Assembly (NCBI RefSeq): GCF_038181555.1
Contig: NZ_JBBWUA010000002.1
Coordinates: forward strand, 1-64,000
Reading direction: 5' to 3'
DNA from: Desulfitobacterium sp038181555
Lineage (GTDB): Bacteria > Bacillota > Desulfitobacteriia > Desulfitobacteriales > Desulfitobacteriaceae
DNA length: 64,000 nucleotides
Of the stretch, positions 46,443 through 55,132 are shown piece by piece. Numbering within the stretch: the first letter of the stretch is position 1; every line of letters starts with the position of its first letter. Both the position numbers and the translations under genes were made by a program. A model generated the notes under the pieces. That model made no database searches, was not told the DNA's origin, and was given only the letters and a program-made list of their open reading frames with translations.

Positions 46443-47624
46443 CTAGCTCTTATAAGCTAATACATAAAGCTGGCCAGGGAGTTGCTCTATTCTCCCCGCT
46501 AGTTGGAGTTCAAGCAGCACTAAAGGAATTAGTTCCGGAGCAATCTTTGCATTCAACGTGATTTGATCGATATGACACGGTAGGTCGCTCAGCATTTCTA
46601 GAACTTTTTCTTGCTCACTGCTTAATTGTGGTTTTTTCTTGTCTTGCCCATTATTTGTCGACATGATACTATTTGTTTCTTTAGGGGTACTAGAGCCTCT
46701 CCCCTCGGTAAAGGCGGGAATTTCCGAGCAAATATCTTGAAAGCCTTCGATCAACTTGGCGCCTTGTCGGATAAGATGGTTGGGTCCTCTGCTCATCTGA
46801 CTAAATATAGGTCCAGGTACTGCGAATACTTCGCGACCCTGCTCCAAAGCAAAATCTACTGTAATTAATGCTCCGCTTTTCAGTGCTGCTTCAACGACGA
46901 CAACTCCACGTGACATGCCACTAATCAATCGATTACGTGCAGGGAAAAACTGGGGCTCAGGAGGAGTCTCCGGAGCAAACTCACTCCAAAGCAAACCCTG
47001 ATTTGCCATGATCTCTTCGGAGAGCTTTTGATTTTCTGGCGGATACATGAAACTAAGACCACATCCCATAACCGCCCAAGTTATTCCCTGCCCAGCCAAT
47101 GCTCCGCGATGAGCAGCTGTATCAATACCTCTAGCTAGACCGCTAACCACGACAATCCTTTCCTCGGCAATTTCTTTGGCAAGAGCCTCAGCTGCAGCTC
47201 TTCCGTAGGGTGTAGCCTTGCGTGCTCCGACAATTGCTAGAGATTCCTTGCTGGGAGAGAGTTGACCTTTATAATAAAGAAGTGGTGGGGCATCCGCTAG
47301 CTGGCGTAATAATTCTGGATAACCATCCTCTTCCGGAATGACTATATTAATTCCTTGAGCATGAAGTCGCTCTTCAACTTCACTAGAATCCAACTCCTTA
47401 AGTTTTTGGCTAATCTGTAGTAGCCAGGGGTCTTCAGTAGATCCCGGCTCTTCTACTAAATGATGCCAAGCAGTGCAAGCATTACCGAACCGAGCAATAA
47501 GTCGACGCAGTTTACCGCTACCAATGCCTTGTATTGAGTGGATCATTGCGCGAATCTGCTTTTCCTCAGCAAGAGCATTTTGGGAAAGGCCATTATCTCT
47601 ATCTTTCTCAATATTCTTCACCAA
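46443..47624 (-). CDS. dprA: DNA processing protein DprA
   Basis: DprA (Smf) protects incoming single-stranded DNA and loads RecA during transformation. An N-terminal helix-hairpin-helix-like region (about 25-70), the Rossmann-like DprA core with SLAIVGARKATPYGR near 120 and GLARGIDTAAHRGAL near 160, and a C-terminal winged helix (about 325-390) are present. It heads the dprA-topA-trmFO-xerC-hslVU-codY run. The other competence genes are not in this window. Confidence 0.93.
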   Translation of the reverse strand: MVKNIEKDRDNGLSQNALAEEKQIRAMIHSIQGIGSGKLRRLIARFGNACTAWHHLVEEPGSTEDPWLLQISQKLKELDSSEVEERLHAQGINIVIPEEDGYPELLRQLADAPPLLYYKGQLSPSKESLAIVGARKATPYGRAAAEALAKEIAEERIVVVSGLARGIDTAAHRGALAGQGITWAVMGCGLSFMYPPENQKLSEEIMANQGLLWSEFAPETPPEPQFFPARNRLISGMSRGVVVVEAALKSGALITVDFALEQGREVFAVPGPIFSQMSRGPNHLIRQGAKLIEGFQDICSEIPAFTEGRGSSTPKETNSIMSTNNGQDKKKPQLSSEQEKVLEMLSDLPCHIDQITLNAKIAPELIPLVLLELQLAGRIEQLPGQLYVLAYKS

Positions 47625-47739
47625 AGCATTCCTCCTCGTCGTCCATCATTTCGCGACATTGGAGGAATTTTCCTGCGTAGCTTCACGGAAATCTCCTAAT
47701 CAATTATTCATTTCCCAAAAATATGTAATATAAACTCAC

Positions 47740-47789
47740 AACAAACGAGTGCCGCACCATCTCTTTAGATCGTGCGGCACTCGTTTGTT
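47740..47789 (-). terminator. terminator after the FMN-binding-like lipoprotein gene
   Basis: A perfect 18-bp inverted repeat (47740-47757 with 47772-47789) has a 14-nt loop. The 3' arm on the minus strand ends in a U-rich stretch. It lies about 30 bp after the lipoprotein stop codon. Confidence 0.88.
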
Positions 47790-47820
47790 GTCTGCGAATT
47801 CTTAAGTTAGTGTATCAAAA

Positions 47821-48381
47821 TTATTTCGCAGCTTTAGCAGCGTCAACAATAGCTTTAACATAACCAGCAGTATCAGCTAAGGTAGAACCACTTACTGTGT
47901 CAACAGGCATTTTCTCTGCAGGAGTAGAGGTGAGAACACCTTCTAATTCAGCGATGGTTTTTCCTTCGCAGAACTCTACTATGGCATTAAAGTTATCAGC
48001 ATAAGCAACTGTAGATCCAGCTTTTTCTTTCATGTTGTTACTGTAGTACTCACTGTTGACCATTTTGGAAGCCAGTACTTGAGCAGGATCTTTGTAGTTC
48101 TTAGCGGCAAGACCTTCGCTATTAGCAAGACCTGTAGCCTTATCAGCAGGCATGAATTGGTATTCGTCAAGGGAAACCCCTACGATTTTATCACCTTGAA
48201 CAGCAACAACAGCAATAGTTACAGCATTAGTACCATGAGCAGCAGCATCTACGCGGCCCATTTTAATAGGCTCAACAGCGGCTGGAGGGTTAGTAGAGCC
48301 AGTTGCCGGAGTTTGGCTGGAACAACCTGCGAGTCCGACTAATAAACCTAAAGAAAGTACAACACCCAAAACTTTTTTCAT
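47821..48381 (-). CDS. Lipoprotein with FMN-binding-domain-like motif
   Basis: This is a 186-residue exported lipoprotein. A signal peptide with lipobox LVGLAGC (Cys20) is followed by a Ser/Thr/Pro linker. The rest is one domain ending DTVSGSTLADTAGYVKAIVDAAK. That ending resembles the D-x2-SGAT motif of FMN-binding domains in RnfG/NqrC and related lipoproteins, where FMN is attached to the Thr. Here the sequence is SGST, so covalent FMN attachment is plausible but not proven. It stands alone between a strong terminator and a 378-bp upstream gap. Confidence 0.6.
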   Translation of the reverse strand: MKKVLGVVLSLGLLVGLAGCSSQTPATGSTNPPAAVEPIKMGRVDAAAHGTNAVTIAVVAVQGDKIVGVSLDEYQFMPADKATGLANSEGLAAKNYKDPAQVLASKMVNSEYYSNNMKEKAGSTVAYADNFNAIVEFCEGKTIAELEGVLTSTPAEKMPVDTVSGSTLADTAGYVKAIVDAAKAAK

Positions 48382-48759
48382 TACTTTTCCTCCCTATACT
48401 TGTGGACAGATTTATATTTTTTAGCTTAATAGCTAAAACTTGACTATTGAACAAGCTTAACTGCTTTGACCCGTGAAAAAACTCATTATTACTTGATCAG
48501 TTTGCATGATCCAATTATTGCATATGCAACAATTGTCATCGACAAGTATTCAGCCAAAAAACGGCTTGCCTGGCATAATTGTGTGCCCTCGCAAGTACGT
48601 CGTAAGGACGATCTGTCTTCTTACATTTTGCATTATAAAGACTGTATTCCTCTGAGTCAACACTATTTTTCGATAAAAATATTAAAATGCTCTCATTCTT
48701 CGACATGATTTTCCAAAGTTGTTAGATTTGTTCATCAACGCATTAAGGAGTCACCAAAG
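48382..48759. promoter_or_regulatory. gene-free region upstream of the lipoprotein gene, with palindrome
   Basis: This 378-bp gap holds the upstream region of the lipoprotein gene. TTGCATATGCAA (48518-48529) is a perfect 12-bp palindrome, flanked by AATT on each side (48513-48516 and 48531-48534) to form an imperfect 22-bp dyad. A possible promoter TTGGAT-17 bp-TAATAA lies just inside it on the minus strand. An AGCC/GGCT mini-hairpin occurs near 48552-48565. No gene is supported. Confidence 0.45.
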
Positions 48760-49362
48760 CTAAACCGTGGCTAAGTTTCGCAAGGCAAAAACTAACGCGC
48801 TTGCTAGAACAGCATAATCTTCAGTAGGCAGAATCGATCCGGCTGATCGATCAAAGAGAATATTACCTGAGGCCGGGAACTCTTCATCCCCTTCCCATAG
48901 GACTAAAGTGATGGGAACTTTAGGAAACACTTCAACAGAGACTGCAGCGTCTCCCAAAGAGACAGGCACTCCGCCTATTTTACACGCAGTTTCCACTAAG
49001 CTTTGAGGATTGTGACCAAAGAACTTGACTAAGGGATTAATGGCTCGGTTGGCAAAGGGCTGACTATAGATACTTCCACCCGGAAGCTCCTTGAAGGTTA
49101 TAAACTGGCCTGTTTGCATGGCAAGGGAGCGATTTGCTAAATAATGAAGAATAAGGATTTGAAGTGGTAGAGATATTTCTCCATCGCTTGTCGTGTCTTT
49201 GAAAAACTGACCTGATGGATAGTCTACAGAGAATTTCTGGCCAAGGAATTCGATATTAATCCTGTTTCCATCGATTGGATAACCTGAGTACTCCGCTATA
49301 TCGTCAAATGTCGTTTCGCGGAGTTTGGCTAGAGCAATATCATGGGCAGCCGAGTAATTCAT
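48760..49362 (-). CDS. DUF3786 domain-containing protein
   Basis: The function is unknown. The 200-residue protein fits the DUF3786 family of anaerobic bacteria. It has a basic start (YSAAHDIALAKLRETT), the central PLQILILHYLANRS helix near residue 65, FKELPGGSIYSQPFANRAI near 91, and LVLWEGDEEFPASGNILFD near residue 152. No signal peptide or membrane segment is visible. Related proteins are often found near corrinoid or acetyl-CoA pathway genes, but no such neighbours occur here. Confidence 0.78.
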   Translation of the reverse strand: MNYSAAHDIALAKLRETTFDDIAEYSGYPIDGNRINIEFLGQKFSVDYPSGQFFKDTTSDGEISLPLQILILHYLANRSLAMQTGQFITFKELPGGSIYSQPFANRAINPLVKFFGHNPQSLVETACKIGGVPVSLGDAAVSVEVFPKVPITLVLWEGDEEFPASGNILFDRSAGSILPTEDYAVLASALVFALRNLATV

Positions 49363-49489
49363 TCCCTTTTCCTCCCTTGACGCTCATTTGTCTTTTCTTA
49401 TGGCACCCTAGAGCGTTAATTTATTATTAACTCTCTAATTCTTGCACTCCTTACGTTTTTCCTTCTAAAATATTTAGGCGATTTCTATT

Positions 49490-50326
49490 CTACCTGTCAC
49501 GCAGGCTACGATAGGTCCTTTGCATTAGTAAAGCATCGACTTCAAGGTTGGGGCTTTCACAAATCACTAAGCCTTCAACCCCGAAGGTGTGCAGTGCTTT
49601 CATCAATTCCGGATAACGGAGATCGGCATCAGCCAAAACCAAATGCTTCTTTTCGCCCTTTAGTCCGTAATCTATACCTGAAACATGAAAATGCGCATTC
49701 TTCACCCATAGATCTCCAAGAGTTTGAGCGGATTCTTCGAGAACCTGGCAAAACTCATCGTAAGTATTAATCTGTCCATTACTGCGTGCATGAAGATGAC
49801 TGATATCAATACAAGGGAGCACTCCGGGCACCTCTTGGGCTAAAATTAAAACCTCGCGAAGGGTACCGAGCTGTGATGGTTTTCCTGTGGTCTCCGGTCT
49901 TAATATGATATCATTACCCTCCGCATCCAGAATCTCACGAACTTTCATGAGTTCCCCTGCGGTTCGCTCTAACACTACCTGGGGCTCATCGTCATGGTAA
50001 AAAGCCGGATGGAAAACCACACTTCTTACCCCAAGTATTTTGCTGATTCGTGCACTATGCAATAGGCGTTCACGGCTAGCAGTTACTTTTTCTGGTTCTC
50101 GAGAATTGAAGTTGATCCAGTATGGACCATGGCAGCTTAAAGCAACATGTTCTGCAATCGCTATGCTGGCAATTTTGCGAGCCTTTTCCTCCTTCATCCG
50201 GACACCTTGCACGAACTCTATTTCCATGGCATCCAGTTCAAGCTCACGGATTCTCTTGACCCCGGCTTCCGTCGACCGCTCTGGGCACGATATCGGAACG
50301 CCGGCAGTACCAAATAACAACGGCAA
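49490..50326 (-). CDS. TIM-barrel protein of the endonuclease IV/sugar isomerase superfamily
   Basis: This 278-residue AP-endonuclease-2-like TIM barrel has likely metal ligands in SCHGPYW (near residue 65), VVFHPAFYH (near 102), ILRPETTGK (near 142), CIDISHLHAR (near 170) and NAHFHVSG (near 210), the pattern of endonuclease IV (Nfo). A role in abasic-site repair is possible. The start is TTG 50326, 6 nt after GGGAGGG. It could instead be a sugar isomerase-like enzyme; the metal-ligand set favours Nfo-like activity. Confidence 0.72.
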   Translation of the reverse strand: MPLLFGTAGVPISCPERSTEAGVKRIRELELDAMEIEFVQGVRMKEEKARKIASIAIAEHVALSCHGPYWINFNSREPEKVTASRERLLHSARISKILGVRSVVFHPAFYHDDEPQVVLERTAGELMKVREILDAEGNDIILRPETTGKPSQLGTLREVLILAQEVPGVLPCIDISHLHARSNGQINTYDEFCQVLEESAQTLGDLWVKNAHFHVSGIDYGLKGEKKHLVLADADLRYPELMKALHTFGVEGLVICESPNLEVDALLMQRTYRSLRDR

Positions 50327-50579
50327 ATAAATCCCTCCCTCATTAGTCTCCCGTGAGAAATCTCCGTTAGAATTGACTTAGACTTTTTCCCAGAATACCA
50401 TGTTTTAACCAATACAACCAATTTTTGTAGCCCTAGCCTCTGCAATATATCTATACTGTTGATGATTATATTGAAACAATCTTTTACTTCACATAAAAAA
50501 AGGGCTGGTGACACAAACTAGAATCACTTGCTGAAGTGCAAGACATCTTCGTTTGCCTGAAATGAAAGGAGGAATCTAG

Positions 50580-50759
50580 ATGTCCAGACGCCGCAGTACT
50601 ATGTCTGATAACCTCAAACAACAAATCGCGCAAGAGCTTGGTTTTTCGGACACCTTAAAACAAGAAGGATTCAGCGGAGTTTCATCCAAGGATTGTGGAA
50701 ATATGGTAAAGAAAGCGATTGAGATTGCTGAACGCAATATGTCTGGTCGTATGTCCTGA
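50580..50759 (+). CDS. sspF: Small acid-soluble spore protein, alpha/beta (SspF-like)
   Basis: This 59-residue DNA-protecting spore protein begins MSRRRSTMSDNLKQQIAQEL, the pattern of SspF in Bacillus, and carries the conserved SSKDCGNMVKKAIEIAER segment near the C-terminus. The usual Trp of the GWG motif is Phe here, and the core Ala of the AR(D/E)AG motif is replaced (SKDCG). ATG follows AAAGGAGG. It is the first plus-strand gene after the long minus-strand block, and a sigma-G-type promoter is expected but was not clearly identified. Confidence 0.9.
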   Translation: MSRRRSTMSDNLKQQIAQELGFSDTLKQEGFSGVSSKDCGNMVKKAIEIAERNMSGRMS

Positions 50760-50776
50760 TGTATAGAAAGTAACTC

Positions 50777-50812
50777 AAAGGGATTAACTCACATTATAGA
50801 GTTAATCCCTTT
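50777..50812. terminator. bidirectional terminator between sspF and hsp20
   Basis: A perfect 14-bp inverted repeat AAAGGGATTAACTC/GAGTTAATCCCTTT (50777-50790 with 50799-50812) lies between two convergent genes, with A/T-rich flanks serving both strands. Confidence 0.88.
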
Positions 50813-50834
50813 AATAGTGCATCTCTTTTTTAAA

Positions 50835-51269
50835 TTAATGAAAATCTACTTCGATTGTACGGGCAGCGGGATGACTATCCTTAAGGAAGGACAACTCTAG
50901 TACCCCGTTCTTGTAGCTAGCATGCGCTCCATCGGCCTTAACCACTGCCGGAAGCGTTAATGTCCGGCTGAATCTCCCATAATACCGTTCTACACGATGT
51001 GACGAACGTCCTTCTCCCGTATTTGCACGCTTAATTTCTCCACTAATGGTCAACTGATTTTCGTCAATTTCAATATGAAGATCTTCTTTCTTTTCAAGAC
51101 CCGGTATTTCGGCTGTGACATAAATTTGCGAAGAAGTTTCTTCCACATCGACTCGATACAATAACTGGGCAAGGTCCTCCTTTCCTCTTCCCCTTAGGAG
51201 ATTGCGATTTATATCATCCCAATACTGGTCAAGCACCCGAAAAGAGTCATAAGGGGCTAATGGCATCAT
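50835..51269 (-). CDS. Small heat shock protein (Hsp20 family)
   Basis: This is an ATP-independent chaperone with an alpha-crystallin domain. The 144-residue protein has the segment DVEETSSQIYVTAEIPGLEK near residue 48, IDENQLTISGE near 76, and the family motif (A/S)YKNGVLELSFLK near residue 120 with the conserved G-x-L. Start is one of two adjacent ATG codons at 51269/51266 after AGAGG. It converges on sspF. Confidence 0.92.
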   Translation of the reverse strand: MMPLAPYDSFRVLDQYWDDINRNLLRGRGKEDLAQLLYRVDVEETSSQIYVTAEIPGLEKKEDLHIEIDENQLTISGEIKRANTGEGRSSHRVERYYGRFSRTLTLPAVVKADGAHASYKNGVLELSFLKDSHPAARTIEVDFH

Positions 51270-51382
51270 TCTCACCTCTCAATGTTTTCATTTTTGCTTA
51301 ATTCATTTCAAATCTAGTATGGCAATTGCTGATAATATCATACCGTTATCAAGCATTTATAAGAAATGTAAATAACAGGCAA

Positions 51383-51411
51383 TTACTTGGCAGGAAATTT
51401 TGTGTTATAAT
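51383..51411 (+). promoter_or_regulatory. promoter of the CarD-like gene
   Basis: Plus strand: -35 TTACTT (51383-51388), 17 bp, -10 TATAAT (51406-51411) with an upstream TG dinucleotide (extended -10: TGtTATAAT). It places the transcript start near 51420, giving a leader of about 240 nt before the CarD-like ATG. Confidence 0.72.
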
Positions 51412-51432
51412 TAATTGTTAAATAACAGTTGC

Positions 51433-51628
51433 AGAACTTCGGTTCTATTGTATATGGAAAACTTGCTTCAGACGGAGTTTCCACTTCATCTGAAGCTTAG
51501 TTGAGTTATCCACTCCGTGGACGAGTCAGCTAAAGTTTGCACAGCAAGCTAGCTTTCTATGTCCGAGGCTTATCGCCACTTATCTAGCTTAATCAGGTAA
51601 ACGCATTAGTGGTGGTTAGCAATGGACA
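51433..51628 (+). ncRNA. structured 5' leader RNA of the CarD-like gene (unidentified)
   Basis: The transcribed leader can fold into consecutive helices. AGAAC-TTCG-GTTCT (51433-51446) has a UUCG tetraloop. P1 is 51465-51472 with 51489-51496 (8 bp). P2 is 51497-51504 with 51526-51533 (8 bp), immediately adjacent, and encloses CCAC-tcc-GTGG (51510-51520). P3 is 51534-51540 with 51544-51550 (7 bp). P4 is 51560-51564 plus 51568-51580 with 51608-51620 plus 51624-51628 (17 of 18 pairs, G-U included). No terminator precedes the ATG. I do not recognise it as a known riboswitch class, T-box or 6S RNA, but have not searched Rfam. Confidence 0.7.
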
Positions 51629-51666
51629 GGTATTAATACTAGATTACCCAGAAGGAGGAATAACAA

Positions 51667-52161
51667 ATGTTTAAAATTAATGATTATGTGGTATACGGCT
51701 CAACCGGATCATGTGAAATCGTAGATATTGTTAGAGAAAAGGATATAAGCGATAATGATACAGAATACTATGTTTTACAACCGGCTTATCACAACAATAT
51801 AACAATCAAGACCCCCGTAAACAATCCTAAGGTTTTGATGCGCCCCATCATGACCAGAGAAGATGTTTTATCATTAATTGCAACTATGCCTGAACTGGAA
51901 CCCATCTTGGCTAGCGATGATCGGCATAAGAACGAAAGCTACAAAGCGGCTCTTAAAACGGGTCAAAGCGAAGAATGGGTAAAAGTAATCAAAGCCTTAT
52001 ATATGGAACAACAAGAACGGCTCGAAGCAGGCAAGAAATTAGCAAAAGCCGACGACGACATTATGAAAGCTGCAGAAAAAAATCTGCACGAAGAGTTTGC
52101 CTTAGCATTAAATATTTCACCGGATGAAGTGCTTCCCTATATTCTTGAACATGTTCAGTAA
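51667..52161 (+). CDS. CarD-like/TRCF-RID-domain transcription regulator
   Basis: This 164-residue protein has an N-terminal CarD/CdnL RNA polymerase-interacting domain (IND YVVYGSTGSCEIVDI start, PAYHNNITIKTPVNNP near residue 38) and a C-terminal all-helical domain, the architecture of CdnL regulators that bind RNA polymerase beta and stabilise open complexes. Clostridial genomes often have several small CarD-like proteins. The ATG follows AAGGAGGAATAACAA. Its long structured leader is unusual. It ends at a strong terminator shared with the exporter gene. Confidence 0.85.
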   Translation: MFKINDYVVYGSTGSCEIVDIVREKDISDNDTEYYVLQPAYHNNITIKTPVNNPKVLMRPIMTREDVLSLIATMPELEPILASDDRHKNESYKAALKTGQSEEWVKVIKALYMEQQERLEAGKKLAKADDDIMKAAEKNLHEEFALALNISPDEVLPYILEHVQ

Positions 52162-52225
52162 AATCAGTCAACTAATCTGGAGCTTTACCGCCGGTAGTCA
52201 TAGGATAAATGTGCTTTACCACGGT

Positions 52226-52271
52226 AAAAAAGTGACACCAATCTTTTGTTAATGATTGGTGTCACTTTTTT
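52226..52271. terminator. bidirectional terminator between CarD-like gene and RiPP exporter
   Basis: A perfect 18-bp inverted repeat (52226-52243 with 52254-52271) has A/T-rich bases that provide T-runs on both strands (TTTTTT after the plus arm). It serves the convergent CarD-like and ABC2 genes. Confidence 0.93.
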
Positions 52272-52304
52272 ATGCTGCTGAACGGTGGCGGTATTGCCTA
52301 GATT

Positions 52305-55106
52305 TCAAGCGAGTTGTCGGTGTACAAGGTTCGCGAAAACTCCGCCCTTGCTCATCAGTTCATCATAGGTACCACTCTCAACGATTCTTCCTTGATCCAT
52401 TACGATGATCTTATTACAGTTAATGATCGTACTCAAGCGGTGGGCGATGACAATCCGGGTGACCTTCAACCGGTCGAGACTTTGACTGACAATGGCCTGA
52501 GTTCGATTATCCAGAGCACTGGTAGCTTCATCAAAGAAGAGTATCTTAGGCTGGTTGACTATCGCTCGGGCAATCATCAAACGTTGCTTTTGTCCACCGG
52601 AGATCGTCGAAGCTCCCTCACTGATCATGGTATGCATTCCCATGGGCATGGCCTGGATATCTTCATCAATTCCGGCCATTCGGGCTGCTGCCCAAGCATC
52701 GTCGATCGTCAGATAAGGATTAGCACCCACAATATTTGTGAAGATATTCCCTGACATGAGTTGACCATTTTGCAACACCACGCCCAGTTGCTTCCTGATC
52801 GCCCGTATATCGACTTTTTCTAAGTCCTGTCCATCGTAGTATATTTTGCCAGTCTCTGGTTTCTCAAAGCCCAACAAGATCCTTAACAACGTCGACTTTC
52901 CGCAGCCGGAAGTGCCGACTAAAGCGACATAATCCCCCTCCTTAATATGGCAAGATACGTCTTTCAAGACTAGAGGCCCATCTTCTTTATAGCGAAAAGA
53001 GATATGATCCATTTCGATCGAGCCTCGCAGGGGGATAGGGGTGACTTTTGTCTCATCATACTCCGGCAGGGTGTCTAGAATCGGTTTCGCCCGTTGATAG
53101 AGAGGGATCACAATATAAGCACCTATAATCGATTCTGTCAAGGAAGTCACGGAGAGGGTAAAGGATACAAAAGCTGCATTGAAGCCGATAAACTCCCCCG
53201 GAGATAGCAGGCTATGTCCGGCAGTAAGAGTATAAAAGACAATCATACTGGCCAGAAGGGGGAAAATATCATGAAAGGTCGTCTGCCAGTTACCCAGAAG
53301 TCTCCTCTTAAAGACGAACTGACGTTGTTCACTGAACCTCTCAGCCCAGCGGTAAAAAGCTCTAGCCTCAGCTCCAGCTACCCGAAACTTCGTGATACCG
53401 CCGATCAACTGAAGCATCATCCCCGAAATACGGTTCGATATATCTAATATTTTTCGTTCATAGCCCACTTGCCGGAAGCCTAGAAATCCCATGACCATCA
53501 GGGCTAAAGCTAGTAAGGCCGTAGCCACACCAGCGAGCTTACGATCATAATAGAACATTAAGGCAAGGGTAAAAACTGAGAAGATGCTGGAGAGAACTGT
53601 ATTTAAAGTGACACCTGAAAGAATTTTGCGAATCTGACTAATGCCCATGGCCCGCATTGCCAATTCACCGGCAGGAAACTGTTTAAAAAACGGCACTGGT
53701 AGACTCAACAAGCGATCCCAAATAGCTGCTTGGATAGCTCCTTCCATTTTTCCCTCAATCCGTAAGGTCGCTAAACTACGCACAAACTGGAAGATCATCG
53801 TGGCTAAGGCACTAGCTCCCAGAAAAAATGCAATCTGGACTAAGTGCCCCCTCCCCCCTTCAGGAATAATGGTACTAAAGATGATTCCTGTGGCTAGAGG
53901 GATGGCTGTCCCTAAGATACCACCCAAAACACCCATCAAAAGGATCATGAGCAAGTCTCTGCTCCAGCTATTTTCCCGGCCTAGGGTTAGTAGGTCACGT
54001 GCCGTGATTTTCTTTTCAGCAAAGGGACGGTAAAAGACAAAACCAAAGACATCAATCTCCTTTGCTGTTTCTCGATCAACAGGCCTGGTGACCCCTTGGG
54101 TATAATCGTGGAGTAAATATTTTGTTGGTGCGGAAGGGATTAAGGCAATCGGACGATGGTCTTCTTTCATATAGCCTAAAAGAGGGCCGCTATCCTGTGT
54201 ATACCAATCGCCTTGTAAGGCTACTTCCCTCACCCGCATCCGTGAAGCCCGGGCGATATCATCCAGATGCAACTCTCTTTGGTTCCCTAGAGCTTCTGGA
54301 GGTGCGATGACCTTCATCTTCATGGTTTGACCCAAGAGGCGGCAAGCATCCAGTAAGGGATCTCCAGTCTGATCTTCTAAAGCCGCCTTGGTTTCCACTT
54401 TTTGAGTGATGGCCGCCAGCTTGAAAATAGCGTTGGTCATCAATCGTTGATCGGATCTGCTTTTCTCTTCCAGCCTTTTCTGCTCTGACTCCTTTTTTTC
54501 GTCCCAGGTATCACTCGCCGCTTGTAGCACTTGCGAATGGTACCCTGCACGGAGGGAATCATTGGTTAAATACTCATATTCAGAAATAGCTTCAGAGGCG
54601 GCGGAAGCAACCTCATCCTGGGAAAATCCGAGACTGAGAGCAGAAACTTCTTCCTCTGAGTATTTTTCACTCCGACTAATCTTGGCTAACGTATACAACC
54701 ATTGACTTATAGCCTCGTAAACTTGTTGTTCATCACGAGATGCCCCTTGGAGACCCTTACCACCTTCTTCATCAGCTTCTATTCTGTTGCTAAGCAGCTC
54801 CCTCAGTTCCTTGATGTCAATTCTCAGGAGGCTCGAACCCAATAGTCCAGAGACCAACAGTCCCTTTTTGCAAGGAGAGCCTTCAGGAGTTACTCCGAAA
54901 AGCAAATCGCCAGGATAGGCCTCAAACAAGAAGGTTTTGGTCCCTGCCTGTAGCTTATCATCCATAGTCGCTAAAAAAACAGCCGCTTTCCCCTGCTCTA
55001 CGAGCCAAATATAGTGATTGTCCTGAAGGAAAAACGTTTTTTGACCATCCAAAGGGACTCTTATTCCCTTTTGCTTAACCGACTCCCAATTATCTATCTC
55101 GCTCAC
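52305..55106 (-). CDS. NHLP-type bacteriocin export ABC transporter (ABC2, permease/ATPase)
   Basis: This is a second exporter subunit found with NHLP/Nif11-leader RiPP systems. The long N-terminal part (1-380) starts with a cyclic-nucleotide-binding-like fold (FLQDNHYIWLVEQGKAAVF) and has no C39 cysteine peptidase signature. A six-helix ABC transmembrane domain (about 385-670) and an ATPase with GTSGCGKST near residue 735, SGGQKQR near 835 and ILFFDEATSALD near 857 follow. At 933 residues it matches TIGR03797-type ABC2 proteins. It lies 27 bp after the C39-containing ABC gene and is the last gene of the export operon. Confidence 0.9.
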   Translation of the reverse strand: MSEIDNWESVKQKGIRVPLDGQKTFFLQDNHYIWLVEQGKAAVFLATMDDKLQAGTKTFLFEAYPGDLLFGVTPEGSPCKKGLLVSGLLGSSLLRIDIKELRELLSNRIEADEEGGKGLQGASRDEQQVYEAISQWLYTLAKISRSEKYSEEEVSALSLGFSQDEVASAASEAISEYEYLTNDSLRAGYHSQVLQAASDTWDEKKESEQKRLEEKSRSDQRLMTNAIFKLAAITQKVETKAALEDQTGDPLLDACRLLGQTMKMKVIAPPEALGNQRELHLDDIARASRMRVREVALQGDWYTQDSGPLLGYMKEDHRPIALIPSAPTKYLLHDYTQGVTRPVDRETAKEIDVFGFVFYRPFAEKKITARDLLTLGRENSWSRDLLMILLMGVLGGILGTAIPLATGIIFSTIIPEGGRGHLVQIAFFLGASALATMIFQFVRSLATLRIEGKMEGAIQAAIWDRLLSLPVPFFKQFPAGELAMRAMGISQIRKILSGVTLNTVLSSIFSVFTLALMFYYDRKLAGVATALLALALMVMGFLGFRQVGYERKILDISNRISGMMLQLIGGITKFRVAGAEARAFYRWAERFSEQRQFVFKRRLLGNWQTTFHDIFPLLASMIVFYTLTAGHSLLSPGEFIGFNAAFVSFTLSVTSLTESIIGAYIVIPLYQRAKPILDTLPEYDETKVTPIPLRGSIEMDHISFRYKEDGPLVLKDVSCHIKEGDYVALVGTSGCGKSTLLRILLGFEKPETGKIYYDGQDLEKVDIRAIRKQLGVVLQNGQLMSGNIFTNIVGANPYLTIDDAWAAARMAGIDEDIQAMPMGMHTMISEGASTISGGQKQRLMIARAIVNQPKILFFDEATSALDNRTQAIVSQSLDRLKVTRIVIAHRLSTIINCNKIIVMDQGRIVESGTYDELMSKGGVFANLVHRQLA

Positions 55107-55132
55107 CTGCCGATCACGACTATTTATTTTGC

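Noticed and set aside
48466..48708. 80-codon plus-strand open frame upstream of the lipoprotein gene
   Set aside because: No ribosome binding site, overlaps the palindromic control region, and the sequence has no recognisable domain.
51420..51666. CarD leader as a T-box or known riboswitch
   Set aside because: No T-box sequence, terminator/antiterminator pair or consensus cores of the SAM, TPP, cobalamin, lysine, c-di-GMP or ydaO classes were seen by eye; left as unidentified.
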